DNA from: Cupriavidus phytohabitans
Lineage (GTDB): Bacteria > Pseudomonadota > Gammaproteobacteria > Burkholderiales > Burkholderiaceae
Reading direction: 5' to 3'
DNA length: 64,000 nt
Assembly: GCF_000426345.1 (NCBI RefSeq)
Contig: NZ_AUFE01000021.1
Coordinates: 41,066-105,065 of the forward strand
A program made the translations under genes and the position numbers. Below the pieces are notes generated by a model that searched no databases, was not told where the DNA came from, and worked only from the letters and a program-made list of their open reading frames with translations. Below are positions 1-8,600 of the stretch, piece by piece; positions within the stretch are counted from its first letter, which is position 1, and every line of letters starts with the position of its first letter.

Positions 1-23
1 GGTGAAGACAGTTGCGTTGACAT
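1..23 (-). CDS. 5' end of next oxidase-operon gene (partial)
   Basis: Only the first seven codons (MSTQLSS) are inside the window. The ATG lies at 23-21 on the minus strand, preceded by a strong purine-rich ribosome binding site (GAGGAGGAGA, about 31-40). It begins 30 bp after the stop of the subunit III gene, so it is very likely the fourth gene of the oxidase operon. In Cupriavidus oxidase operons of this type a second subunit III-like gene (coxP) follows coxO. That identity is an inference from gene order, not from these residues. Confidence 0.6.
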
Positions 24-53
24 GCCGCTCTCCTCCTCTTCTGCGTGCGCGCC

Positions 54-701
54 CTAGGCCGTGCCGCAGAGATAGCGCACCAGCTCGGGCGTGAGCCAGC
101 CCAGCGCTGCCAGCAACACCGCCCACACGGCGAGCAGGAAATGCCAGTAGCGCGCGCACAGCCGCATGCGCAGCGCGACGCGGTCGCCGCTGCCGCGCGC
201 TGCCACCGCGAAGCCCCATCCTGCCAGGCCACCCAGCACGTGCAGGCCATGCATGGCAGTCAGCAGGTAGAAGAAGCTGCCTGCCGGATTGCCGGCAGGC
301 ATGACCTGCATCGCGCCCAGCGCCTGCCAGGCCCACAGCTGCGAGACCACGAAGGCGGCAGCCCCCAGGCCGCCCAGCCGCAGCGCCAGCCGCGCCACTC
401 CCATGCTGCCGCGGCGCGCCGCGCGCGACGCCGCCTCCATCGCCACGCTGCCCGCGGCCAGCAGCGCCGTCGACAGCCATACCTGCCACGGCAGCGCGAT
501 GCGGTGCCAGTCCGGGCTGTCCATGCGCAGCGCATAGGCGGTCAGGAACAGCGCGAACAGCGACGTGACCACGCCCATGAACACCCACAGGCCGATGCTT
601 GCCGGCGACCGCCGCTGCGGGTGGCGGTGCGCGGCATTCTCGCCGGAGGGATTGCCGCCGAAGTCGTCGCGGCTGACCTTGTAGACGGCGTCGGCGTTCA
701 T
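54..701 (-). CDS. coxO: Cytochrome c oxidase subunit III
   Basis: A 215-residue integral membrane protein of the heme-copper oxidase subunit III family, the accessory core subunit that stabilises subunit I. After a hydrophilic N-terminus of about 30 residues there are five hydrophobic segments. A conserved-looking stretch around residues 145-160 (FFYLLTAMHGLHVLGGL) matches the family signature. It is short for the family (usually 200-270), as in CoxO/CyoC-type subunits with five helices. Its ATG overlaps the TGA of the subunit I gene by 4 nt (ATGA), so the two are probably translationally coupled. The symbol rests on order coxM-coxN-coxO; the family call is firm. Confidence 0.85.
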   Translation of the reverse strand: MNADAVYKVSRDDFGGNPSGENAAHRHPQRRSPASIGLWVFMGVVTSLFALFLTAYALRMDSPDWHRIALPWQVWLSTALLAAGSVAMEAASRAARRGSMGVARLALRLGGLGAAAFVVSQLWAWQALGAMQVMPAGNPAGSFFYLLTAMHGLHVLGGLAGWGFAVAARGSGDRVALRMRLCARYWHFLLAVWAVLLAALGWLTPELVRYLCGTA

Positions 702-2455
702 GCTACGGCTCCGCGGCTGGCGTGGGGTTCAGGCTCCGATCCGCCTTCTTCGGGCGGCGCGTTCTGCGCGATGAAGTCCTCGCGCGCGCCCGGCACGCTG
801 TAGGCGTAGGCCCAGCGGTACACCACCGGCAGGTGCGGGCCCCAGTTGCCGTGCACGGGCGGCGTCTGCGGCGTCTGCCATTCCAGCGAGGCCGCGCGCC
901 ACGGGTTGCCGTCGGCCTTCTGGCCACGGCGCAGGCTCCACACCAGGTTATAGACAAAGAGCAGCTGCGCCGTGGCGACCACGAACGCCGCCACCGAGAT
1001 GTACATGTTCATCACATGCGCGGACTCGGGGATGAAGGCGTAGTTCTCCCACGCGTAGTAGCGCCGCGGCATGCCCAGCACCCCGAGATAGTGCATCGGG
1101 AAGAAGATGGCGTAGGTGCCGATGAAGGTGATCCAGAAATGCACGCGGCCCATGGTGTCGTCGAGCATGCGGCCCGTCACCTTGGGATACCAGTGGTAGA
1201 TGCCGCCGAACACCACCAGGATCGGCGACACGCCCATCACCATGTGGAAGTGCGCCACCACGAAATACGTGTTCGACAGCGGGATATCCACGCTGACATT
1301 GCCCAGGAACAGTCCGGTCAGCCCGCCGATGACAAAGGTGCTGATAAACGCGATCGCGAACAGCATCGGCACCGAGAAATGGATGTCGCCGCGCCATAGC
1401 GTGATGACCCAGTTGTAGACCTTGATCGCCGTGGGCACGGCGATGATCAGCGTGGTGGTGGCAAAGAAGAAGCCGAAGTAGGGGTTCATGCCGCTGACGA
1501 ACATATGGTGCGCCCACACCACCACCGACAGCACGCCGATCGCCAGGATCGCCCACACCATGGTGCGATAGCCGAAGATGCTCTTGCGCGCATGCACGCT
1601 GACCAGGTCGGAGACGATGCCGAAGGCCGGCAGCGCGACGATATACACCTCGGGGTGGCCGAAGAACCAGAACAGGTGCTGGAACAGCAGCGGGCTGCCG
1701 CCCTTGTAGGTGAGCTGCTGCCCCATCGACACCATCGCGGGCATGAAGAAGCTGGTGCCCAGGGTCTTGTCCAGCAGCATCATCACCGCCGATACGAACA
1801 GCGCGGGGAATGCCAGCAGCGCAAGGATGGTGGCCATGAAGATGCCCCACACCGACAGCGGCATCCGCAGCAGCGTCATGCCCTCGGTGCGCGCCTGCAG
1901 CACCGTGGTGACGTAGTTCAGGCCGCCCATCGTCGCCGCGACGATGAAGATCGCCAGCGACACCAGCATCAGGATGATGCCCCAGTCATGCCCCGGGGTG
2001 CCGGGCAGGATGGCCTGCGGCGGGTACAGTGTCCAGCCCGCACCGGTGGGCCCGCCCGGCACGAAGAAGCTGGCCAGCAGCACGATCACCGACAGCAGGT
2101 AGACCCAGAAGCTGAGCATGTTGAGGAAGGGGAACACCATGTCCCGCGCCCCCACCATCAGCGGGATCAGGTAGTTGCCGAAGCCGCCGAGGAACAGCGC
2201 CGTCAGCAGGTAGATCACCATGATCATGCCGTGCATGGTGACGAACTGGTAATAGCGGTTGACGTCGATAAACTCGAAGCGCCCCGGGAAACCCAGCTGC
2301 ATCCGCATCAGGTTGGACAACGCCACGCCCACCAGCCCGACCACGATCGCCACGATGGTGTACTGCACGGCGATCACCTTGTGGTCCTGGCTCCAGACGT
2401 AGCGGGTCCAGAAGCTCTGCGGCGCGTGATGGGCGGCATCGTCGGCGTAAGCCAT
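698..2455 (-). CDS. coxN: Cytochrome c oxidase subunit I (heme-copper oxidase)
   Basis: Catalytic subunit of an aa3-type cytochrome c oxidase in the inner membrane. It reduces O2 to water and pumps protons. At 585 residues it has about 12 transmembrane segments. Visible signatures are the first heme ligand region (HGMIMVIYLL), the CuB/tyrosine motif (FGHPEVYIV), the CuB histidine pair (VWAHHMF) and the heme a/a3 ligands (VVAHFHMVMG). The ATG follows a good site (GAGGAGA, 5 nt spacing). It lies 10 bp downstream of the subunit II gene. The last 50 residues are a hydrophilic tail rich in Pro and Glu. Confidence 0.95.
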   Translation of the reverse strand: MAYADDAAHHAPQSFWTRYVWSQDHKVIAVQYTIVAIVVGLVGVALSNLMRMQLGFPGRFEFIDVNRYYQFVTMHGMIMVIYLLTALFLGGFGNYLIPLMVGARDMVFPFLNMLSFWVYLLSVIVLLASFFVPGGPTGAGWTLYPPQAILPGTPGHDWGIILMLVSLAIFIVAATMGGLNYVTTVLQARTEGMTLLRMPLSVWGIFMATILALLAFPALFVSAVMMLLDKTLGTSFFMPAMVSMGQQLTYKGGSPLLFQHLFWFFGHPEVYIVALPAFGIVSDLVSVHARKSIFGYRTMVWAILAIGVLSVVVWAHHMFVSGMNPYFGFFFATTTLIIAVPTAIKVYNWVITLWRGDIHFSVPMLFAIAFISTFVIGGLTGLFLGNVSVDIPLSNTYFVVAHFHMVMGVSPILVVFGGIYHWYPKVTGRMLDDTMGRVHFWITFIGTYAIFFPMHYLGVLGMPRRYYAWENYAFIPESAHVMNMYISVAAFVVATAQLLFVYNLVWSLRRGQKADGNPWRAASLEWQTPQTPPVHGNWGPHLPVVYRWAYAYSVPGAREDFIAQNAPPEEGGSEPEPHASRGAVA

Positions 2456-2465
2456 GCGGGTCTCC

Positions 2466-3803
2466 TCACTTGCGTGGCGGCGCGGGCGCCGCGCCGGGTG
2501 GCACGGCCACCGCGGTCGAGGTCGTATAGGTGCCCGAGGCAGCGCCAGGGGCTGGCGCGGGCGCGGCCGTGCCGGCTGTTGCGGTCGTGGCGGCGCTGGT
2601 GGCGGCAGCGGGCGCGCCTGGCGCCGCGGCCTCCGGTGCAGGCGCGCCGGTCCCTGCCGACTTGATATATGCGATCAGCGCAGCGGTCTCGTCCTCGCTC
2701 ATCGGCAGCTTGGGCATCACCGGGCCGAAGCCCTTCACCAGGCGCGCGTGCGGGTCGTTGATCTCCTTGTGCAGGAAGGCATCGTCGACCGCCGCGCTGC
2801 TGCCGTCGGCAAAGGTTTCGGTCTTGCCGTACAGGCCCTTCCACGTCGGGCCCACGCTGGGATTGCCGTCGATGCTGTGGCACGCGGTGCAGCCCTTGCT
2901 TTGCGCCAGCGCGCGGCCCTTTTCCACCATGCCGGCGTCGCCGGCGGCGCCCGGCGCTGCAGCGGCCATGGCCGCCGGCGGGGCCGCCGCCTTCGCCAGG
3001 GCCATGGCAAAGGTCTGCTGCTTCGCCAGCCAGGCTTCGTACGCGGCGGGTTCATCCACCACCACGATGCCGCGCATGTTGTAGTGCCCCACGCCGCACA
3101 GCTGCGCGCACAGGATTTCAAAGCGTCCCGTTTGCGTCGGCGTGAACCAGAACGACGTCACCATGCCCGGCACCATGTTCATGCGCGCGCGGAACTGCGG
3201 CACGTAGAAGTCATGCAGCACGTCCTTGGAGCGCAGCAGCACTTTCACCGGCTTGTTCAGCGGCAGGTGTACCTCGGGCCCCACGATGACAATGTTGTCC
3301 TGTCCGCGCGGGTCGTCCGGGTCAAGGCCCAGCGGATTGGAACCGGTGATGAAGCGCGGGTCGGAGGCACCCAGCTCGCCGCTCTTGCCGGGAAAGCGAA
3401 ACGCCCACGACCATTGCTGGCCAACCACCTCCAGCACCATCGCCTCGCGCGGCGGGCGCACATAGTCGGCGTAGACGAGCAGGCCCGGCGCCAGCAACGC
3501 CACCACGCCAAGGGTAGTGCCCCCGATCAGCCACCACTCGAGCTTGCGGTTTTCAGGCTCGTAGGCGGCGCGGTGGCCGGTGCCGCCATTGGGATGCGGC
3601 GCATTGTGCCGGTAGCGCCAGATGATGTAGCCGAGGAAGAGGTTGATGACGACGAAAAATATCCCGGTGATGACGAGGGTAATGGTCAGCGTGTCGTCCA
3701 TCTGCTTCCAGTTGGACGCCAGCGGGGTCGCCCACCACGGGCTCAGGAAATGGAAGAGCACCGAAGCGACGACGATGACGACGAGTGCAATGGCCAACGC
3801 CAT
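2466..3803 (-). CDS. coxM: Cytochrome c oxidase subunit II with fused cytochrome c
   Basis: Electron-entry subunit. Two N-terminal membrane helices (about 3-20 and 42-65) are followed by a periplasmic cupredoxin domain with the CuA site CAQLCGVGHYNM (Cys232, Cys236, His240, Met243). A C-terminal class I cytochrome c domain carries GCTACH (Cys305, Cys308, His309) with a likely axial Met in PVMPKLPM. The last 60 residues are an Ala/Pro/Thr-rich linker with no recognised fold. I start at ATG 3803, which has GAGGAGGAGGG 5 nt upstream, rather than at the GTG two codons earlier. It is the first gene of the operon. Fused heme c is typical of caa3-like and CoxM-type oxidases. Confidence 0.93.
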   Translation of the reverse strand: MALAIALVVIVVASVLFHFLSPWWATPLASNWKQMDDTLTITLVITGIFFVVINLFLGYIIWRYRHNAPHPNGGTGHRAAYEPENRKLEWWLIGGTTLGVVALLAPGLLVYADYVRPPREAMVLEVVGQQWSWAFRFPGKSGELGASDPRFITGSNPLGLDPDDPRGQDNIVIVGPEVHLPLNKPVKVLLRSKDVLHDFYVPQFRARMNMVPGMVTSFWFTPTQTGRFEILCAQLCGVGHYNMRGIVVVDEPAAYEAWLAKQQTFAMALAKAAAPPAAMAAAAPGAAGDAGMVEKGRALAQSKGCTACHSIDGNPSVGPTWKGLYGKTETFADGSSAAVDDAFLHKEINDPHARLVKGFGPVMPKLPMSEDETAALIAYIKSAGTGAPAPEAAAPGAPAAATSAATTATAGTAAPAPAPGAASGTYTTSTAVAVPPGAAPAPPRK

Positions 3804-4115
3804 AACCACCCTCCTCCTCGCGCGCGGCGAGGGATGCGGAAGTCACGCAGGTTAGATAAGACTAGTGCATGCCGTCAGGTCACTGCAAGGCGACATGACG
3901 ACCTGATGCGTGCGGCCATGCACAAGCGATCCGCCGAGAAAAAGCGGCGGCAGGAACCCTCGGGTCCATGCCGCCGCCGTGGTCGCGCGCAGACCCGTGT
4001 AGTGGCCAAAGCGCGCTGATAAACGAGCATGCGTCTTGCCGTGCCGTGCGGGCACGATCCCCGGGTTAAAAAAGTCCTGATTCGGCCGCTGAGCGCCGCG
4101 GCTAAGTGCATCAGC
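3804..4115. other. Intergenic region upstream of the oxidase operon
   Basis: This gap of 312 bp must contain the promoter of the minus-strand oxidase operon and the 3' end of the upstream membrane-protein transcript. On the minus strand a GC-rich dyad (GCCGC...GCGGC, about 4091-4108) is followed, after some 11 nt, by a run of six T. That spacing is too long for a convincing terminator. I see no supported gene here. Confidence 0.4.
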
Positions 4116-4619
4116 TCAGTGTGACACGTCCTTGCTTTCCAGCTTCCAGTAGCACGCCGCCGCAGTCAAGCCGAAGATCACGTGGCCGATGAACGTATGC
4201 CAGCCGCGCACCTCGACAAACCACGGGAACGCACGCGTCATCACATAGAAGTTGAAGAAGTAAACAACCAGCCCGAACACGGCGCCGGCCAGCATTGCCA
4301 TGCCAAGGCTCGAGTCCAGCGTGAACGGCGCGATGATCGCCGCCAGGATCATGCCCAGCACCGCGCCCAGCACGAAGTGGATCACCAGTGCCGCCGCCAC
4401 GGTGCCGACGCTGAACAGCGCCGTCTGCAACTCGTCCGGGCCCATCACGATCGCCGCGATCATGCGCGTGGCCACCCACGGATTGACCCCCGACACCATC
4501 GACGACCAGAACAGTTCCAGCACCAGCAGCAGCGCGCCCGCGGCCAGCCCCGACACCGCTGCCGCGGTCCAGTCTGGCTGGCGCCGCACGTAGTGGTGCG
4601 ATCGCATGTGAAGTTCCAT
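4116..4619 (-). CDS. Conserved four-helix inner membrane protein, unknown function
   Basis: A 167-residue protein with four predicted membrane segments: about residues 15-38 (GLAAGALLLVLELFWSS), 60-88, 90-120 and 142-160. A basic, His-containing N-terminus (HMRSHHYVRR) precedes them. I do not recognise a characterised family. The ORF is open upstream to 4733, but I start at ATG 4619 because it has GGAGGTGGCT just upstream and the preceding residues are arginine-rich shadow translation. Short membrane helices packed with Gly, Ala and Leu suggest a structural or small-molecule channel role, but no function can be assigned. Confidence 0.75.
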   Translation of the reverse strand: MELHMRSHHYVRRQPDWTAAAVSGLAAGALLLVLELFWSSMVSGVNPWVATRMIAAIVMGPDELQTALFSVGTVAAALVIHFVLGAVLGMILAAIIAPFTLDSSLGMAMLAGAVFGLVVYFFNFYVMTRAFPWFVEVRGWHTFIGHVIFGLTAAACYWKLESKDVSH

Positions 4620-4848
4620 AGCCACCTCCGTCTCTCTCTCGAATCGGCGGGGCCTTCGACATGGATGGGATCGGGCCCCGCGTCTCTGATCAGCATAGGA
4701 CACGCGCCTCCCATGAGACTGCTGGTACGGCAAAAAACACTTCCGCTGCGTGCGTGGCGCAACGCCCGCGGCGCGGAATGTGCCGGCGCCGGTACCCGCG
4801 GGGCGCGCCTGCTGTGCGCACTACGGGACAATCCCGATGCGCGCTGCC

Positions 4849-4875
4849 TTGCGCGCAGCACACACTGCCTATACT
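4849..4875 (+). promoter_or_regulatory. Candidate sigma-70 promoter for the small membrane gene at 4906
   Basis: TTGCGC at 4849-4854 and TATACT at 4870-4875 are separated by 15 bp, somewhat short; using CTTGCG gives 16. The -10 element matches five of six consensus positions. It places transcription start near 4882, about 25 nt before the ATG at 4906. Confidence 0.5.
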
Positions 4876-4905
4876 GGAATCACAAAAGAGAGACAGGAGA
4901 CCGCC

Positions 4906-5085
4906 ATGCACTTCACCGCGCATGATCTTGTATTCCTGATTCCGATGGCGCTGGTGGGCGTGATCGCCATGGGTTCGATCCCGGTGACCGCCAAGTACCT
5001 GCGTATCAGTTGCCGGACCATGGGGGCGCTGATCGGCGCGCTGGTTGCGGTGCTGGTGCTGGAAGCACTGCCGATGCTGATCTGA
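4906..5085 (+). CDS. Small two-helix membrane protein
   Basis: A 59-residue ORF beginning MHFTAHDLVFLIPMALVG, with ACAGGAGACC 2-10 nt upstream of the ATG. It has two hydrophobic segments (about 7-25 and 38-58) separated by a basic turn (TAKYLRISCR). The longer in-frame extension to 4750 is rejected because it is Arg/Ala-rich and crosses the likely promoter. No known family is recognised. Together with the next small ORF it may form a two-gene unit of inner-membrane peptides. Confidence 0.6.
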   Translation: MHFTAHDLVFLIPMALVGVIAMGSIPVTAKYLRISCRTMGALIGALVAVLVLEALPMLI

Positions 5086-5098
5086 GCCCGGCCTGAGT

Positions 5099-5126
5099 CC
5101 GGCCATATGGGCCGGCCCGGCGTTTT
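5099..5126 (+). terminator. Possible weak terminator or attenuator
   Basis: A 6-bp perfect stem (CCGGCC/GGCCGG, loop ATATG) at 5099-5115 is followed by CCCGGCG and then TTTT at 5123-5126. The T tract is displaced, so read-through into the next small ORF is likely. Confidence 0.3.
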
Positions 5127-5153
5127 GCTGCATCCGCGAGAAGGAGGGCCGCC

Positions 5154-5318
5154 ATGTCGATCGGCCTGCTTGCCGCTATCATGGCGGCGCTGCTGTTCAT
5201 TACCGTTCTGGCGGCGCTCTGGCGCTGCAGCCACTCATACCGGATGCGCTACCGGCGCTGCGCCGCGCAACGGCAGCGCGCCACGCTATGCAGGCCGCCA
5301 TTGCGACGGCATGGCTAG
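5154..5318 (+). CDS. Very small single-helix membrane peptide
   Basis: A 54-residue ORF that begins MSIGLLAAIMAALLFITVLA and is preceded by an excellent ribosome binding site (GAAGGAGGG, 4-5 nt spacing), the best argument that it is translated. One hydrophobic helix (residues 3-23) is followed by a highly basic Arg/Cys-rich tail (RYRRCAAQRQRATLCRPPLRRHG), which would stay in the cytoplasm. It resembles short regulatory or stress-linked membrane peptides in layout only; no homologue is recognised. Confidence 0.55.
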   Translation: MSIGLLAAIMAALLFITVLAALWRCSHSYRMRYRRCAAQRQRATLCRPPLRRHG

Positions 5319-5364
5319 TGCAGCACGTCGGCGCTGCCAAGCGCCGCTTGCGTTACAACCCGGG

Positions 5365-5562
5365 TTATAACTCGATCATCGCGAACTCGCCCTTGCCGAC
5401 GTCGCATTCCGGGCAGCGCCAGTCGTCAGGGATGTCTTCCCAGCGCGTGCCGGGGGCGATGCCGTCTTCGGGCCAGCCTTGTTCCTCGTCGTACACCCAG
5501 CCACAGATCACGCACACCCAGGTCTTGTAGGCGACGGCGGCTTCAAGTTGATCCTGCTGCAA
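5365..5562 (-). CDS. Rubredoxin
   Basis: A 65-residue iron-sulfur electron carrier. The two iron-binding loops are visible: CVICGW (CxxCG) around residue 17 and CPECD (CPxC) around residue 50, separated by the usual Asp/Glu/Pro-rich segment and ending KGEF. Rubredoxins pass electrons to alkane hydroxylases, peroxide-detoxifying enzymes or oxygenases. There is no ATG in frame; TTG at 5562 is chosen because AGGAGT lies 5-6 nt upstream and the extra residues (MQQDQLEAAVAYK) are a normal N-terminal extension. It is monocistronic, between a convergent plus-strand ORF and the DUF748 gene. Confidence 0.93.
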   Translation of the reverse strand: MQQDQLEAAVAYKTWVCVICGWVYDEEQGWPEDGIAPGTRWEDIPDDWRCPECDVGKGEFAMIEL

Positions 5563-5655
5563 AACTCACTCCTGATTCGGTCGTAACGGATTGTCCGGGC
5601 CGAATCATACCGTCTTTTGCCGGCGTCACCGTGACGGGCGCCGCCGGCCACCGGG

Positions 5656-8600
5656 CTACTGGCGGATCGAGAAGTCCACCCGGTTAGGCGCCCCCTTGTC
5701 CTTGATGCCCTCGGCCGTGAGCTTGGGCGCGGTCAGGAACAGCCGGCTCTCCGGCACCTTGCCGTCGCGCTCCAGCGACTGCTTGACCACCAGCGCGCGC
5801 TGCTCGGCAAGACGCTTCAGGTCGGCTTCGGTGACCGTGGCGTTGGCCATCAACAGCTTCTCCATCTCCTCAGGCGGCAGAGACTTGGCAAAGCCGACAA
5901 AATTGCGCGGCTTCTTCATCGAGGTGCGCTTGTAGACCTCTTCCAGGTACTTCGGGTATTCCTGCTTCGACACCTTGATCTCGGCGCCCTGCTCGCCCGA
6001 TTCGTCAGCGCCGGCCTCGGCGCCAGCCTGCGCGCTGTTGCGCAGGTCGCGCCGCTTCTGTTCGGCCACGCGCGCATCCAGCCACGCGCGGCGCGCACCG
6101 GCCTCGTCGGTCGCCGGGTCGATACGGCCGCTGATTTCCAGCCGCAGCGAAGGCCGGTCGTTCAGTGCCTGGCCGAGCTTTCCGATCTTGTCCTTCGCCG
6201 CCGGCGTCAGCGTCGACGTGCCGGGCGCGAATTCGACATAACCGAGTTCTTCGCCGCCACCTCCGCCGAAGGCCGAGGCGATCAGCGAGAATGGCGACGT
6301 GAGCGCCTTGGTCAGCAGGTTGACGATCACGCGCACGATCACGCCGCCGATGCTGAACTCCGGGTCCGACAGCGAGCCGGAGACGGGCAGGTTCACGTCG
6401 ATCACGCCGTTGCGGTCCTTCAGCAGCGACACCGCCAGCAGCACCGGCAGCTTGGTCGCGTCCGGGCTGTCGACGCGCTCGCCGAAGGTGAGCTGGTCGA
6501 GGAACAGGTGATTGCGTGCATCCAGCTTGCCGTTCTCGATCTTGTACGCGACGTCGACGGTCAGCTTGCCCTTGGTGATCGGGTAGCCTGCGTACTTGGC
6601 CGCGTACGGCGTCAGCCGCGTCAGCTCGACCCCCGATGCCTTGGCGGCGATGTCCAGGAACAGCTGCTCGCCCAGCGGATTGATCTTGCCGCTGATGGTG
6701 ACCGGCGCGTCGTCGTCGATACGGCCGTCGAGCACCAGGTCGGCAGGCGCGGGATCCGCCGACGAGACCTTGGACACCGAGCCTTTCATGCCGGTGAGGT
6801 TGGCGGTGTAGTTCGGCTTGACGAAGAAATCCGAGAAATTGACGTTGCCCTGGCTCACCGACACACCACCGATGCGGATCTGCGGCTTGGGCCCGCCCGG
6901 CTTCTGCTCGACCTGCGCGGTGCGGGTGTCGCCGGCCCGCACCGGGGGCGTTGCCGGCGCCGAGGCCGGATTGGCCTGCGTCAGGCTGGTGGACGGCGCA
7001 GCCTCGCCCTTGGCCGCGCCGCCGGCCATCACGTCCTGCAGGTTCAGGCGGCCGTTGGCGTTAAGGATCACGCGCGCGTAGAAATCGGACAGCGCGATAT
7101 TGCCCAGGCTGACGCGCATCGGCCCCTTGCTCTCGTCCATCGCGAAGTCGATGCCCGACACCGCGAGCGAGCGCCAGCGCAGGAAATCGTCGCCGCTGAC
7201 GCGGTCGACCGTGCGCACGTTGCCGGCCAGCACGTTGCCGGCAAAGTGCGCGGCGATCGGCTTGCCGGTGGGGGCATCGACATCGAGCTTGCCCTTGACG
7301 GTCAGCGTGCCTCTGCGCAGCGCCGCATTGAAGCGGTCGGCCAGGTACGGCTGCAGCGGCCCCACTTCCACCTGGCGCAGGTCCAGCTGCAGGCGGCTGG
7401 CCGGCATGGCGGGCAATATGGTGCCATCGATACCGATCACGCCGCGGCGGCCGGATTCGGCATGCAGCTTGACCGGCACCGCCGCCGGTGTCAGCGGCCA
7501 CGCAATGGCGCCGGTGCTGAGCGCGATATTGCGGAACTGGTGGACCACCGGGCGGCCGCGGTTGGCCTCGGCCGGCTGGTAGTCGGCCACGCGCGCGCTG
7601 CCGCCGTCGATGGCGATCTTGCCGATCCTGGCTTGCCAGACACCTGCGGCGGCACTGCCGTTCTTGCCATTGGTCCTGTTCGCGGCGTTCGCGGCGTTCG
7701 GGGCATTCGCGGCATTCGCGGCGGCGGGTGCCTTGCGCGGCGTGGCGCGAGCCTGCTGGGCCGATTCGCTGGCCCACATCCGTGCCATTTCGAGCAGTTC
7801 CCCGCGGTGGTCGCGCGTGGCCGCAATCTGCGGCTGCGCCAGCGTCACCTGGCTGGTCGCGAACGTCTGCCGCGCGAGGTCGAGCTGGATATCGTCGAGC
7901 ACCAGCTTCTCGGCGCGCAGCAGCGGCAGGTTGGCGCCCGCTCGGTCGGCCTCGGCGCGCTCGCGCGCACGGCGGCTGGCGCGCTGCGGAGCCTGTGTCG
8001 ACGCGTCCTTCGCGGTGTCGGCGGCGGTGGCGGCGGGCGCGGCCGGCATCACCACCGGGTCGCGCGTGGCGACATAGAGCGGCGCCAGTTCCACCCGGGA
8101 CTTTTCCAGTACGAACTGGAACTGCGGCGCCGCCCACGACATGCGGTAGTGCAGTTCGGCATTGACCGCGGTCTCGCCGAACTGGCTGCGCAGCTCGCGC
8201 GGCCACCACGCGGCGAAACCCTGCGGCCGCAGCCCCGTGGTCTCGAGCGTGCCGGCCAGCGTGCCGTCGCGCAGCAAAAGGTTACCGGTATGGCGCAGGG
8301 TCTGGCCGTCGGCCACGGTCAGGGTGGCATCGATATGCGCCGGCTTGTCGCCTTCGGTGCCGGCAAAGCCCTTTACCTCCGCGTCGAGCGGGCCGAGCGC
8401 CAGCATGCCCGGGCCCGACGGCGCCAGCGCATCCTCAAACCCGACGTTGGCCTGCTTCACCACGATGCGGTCGACCGCGTAGCGCCAGGGCTGATCCTTG
8501 GGCGCGGGGCCGGCCGCTGCGGCTTGCGCGGAAGAAGCGGAGGAAGGCGCGGCGGGCGCGGACGCCGCCGGGGCCGGAGCCGGCGCCACGCCGTCGGTCG

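Noticed and set aside
5365..5562. Rubredoxin as a fragment of a larger protein, because no ATG is present
   Set aside because: The TTG start has a correctly spaced ribosome binding site, and the product has normal rubredoxin length and both metal loops.
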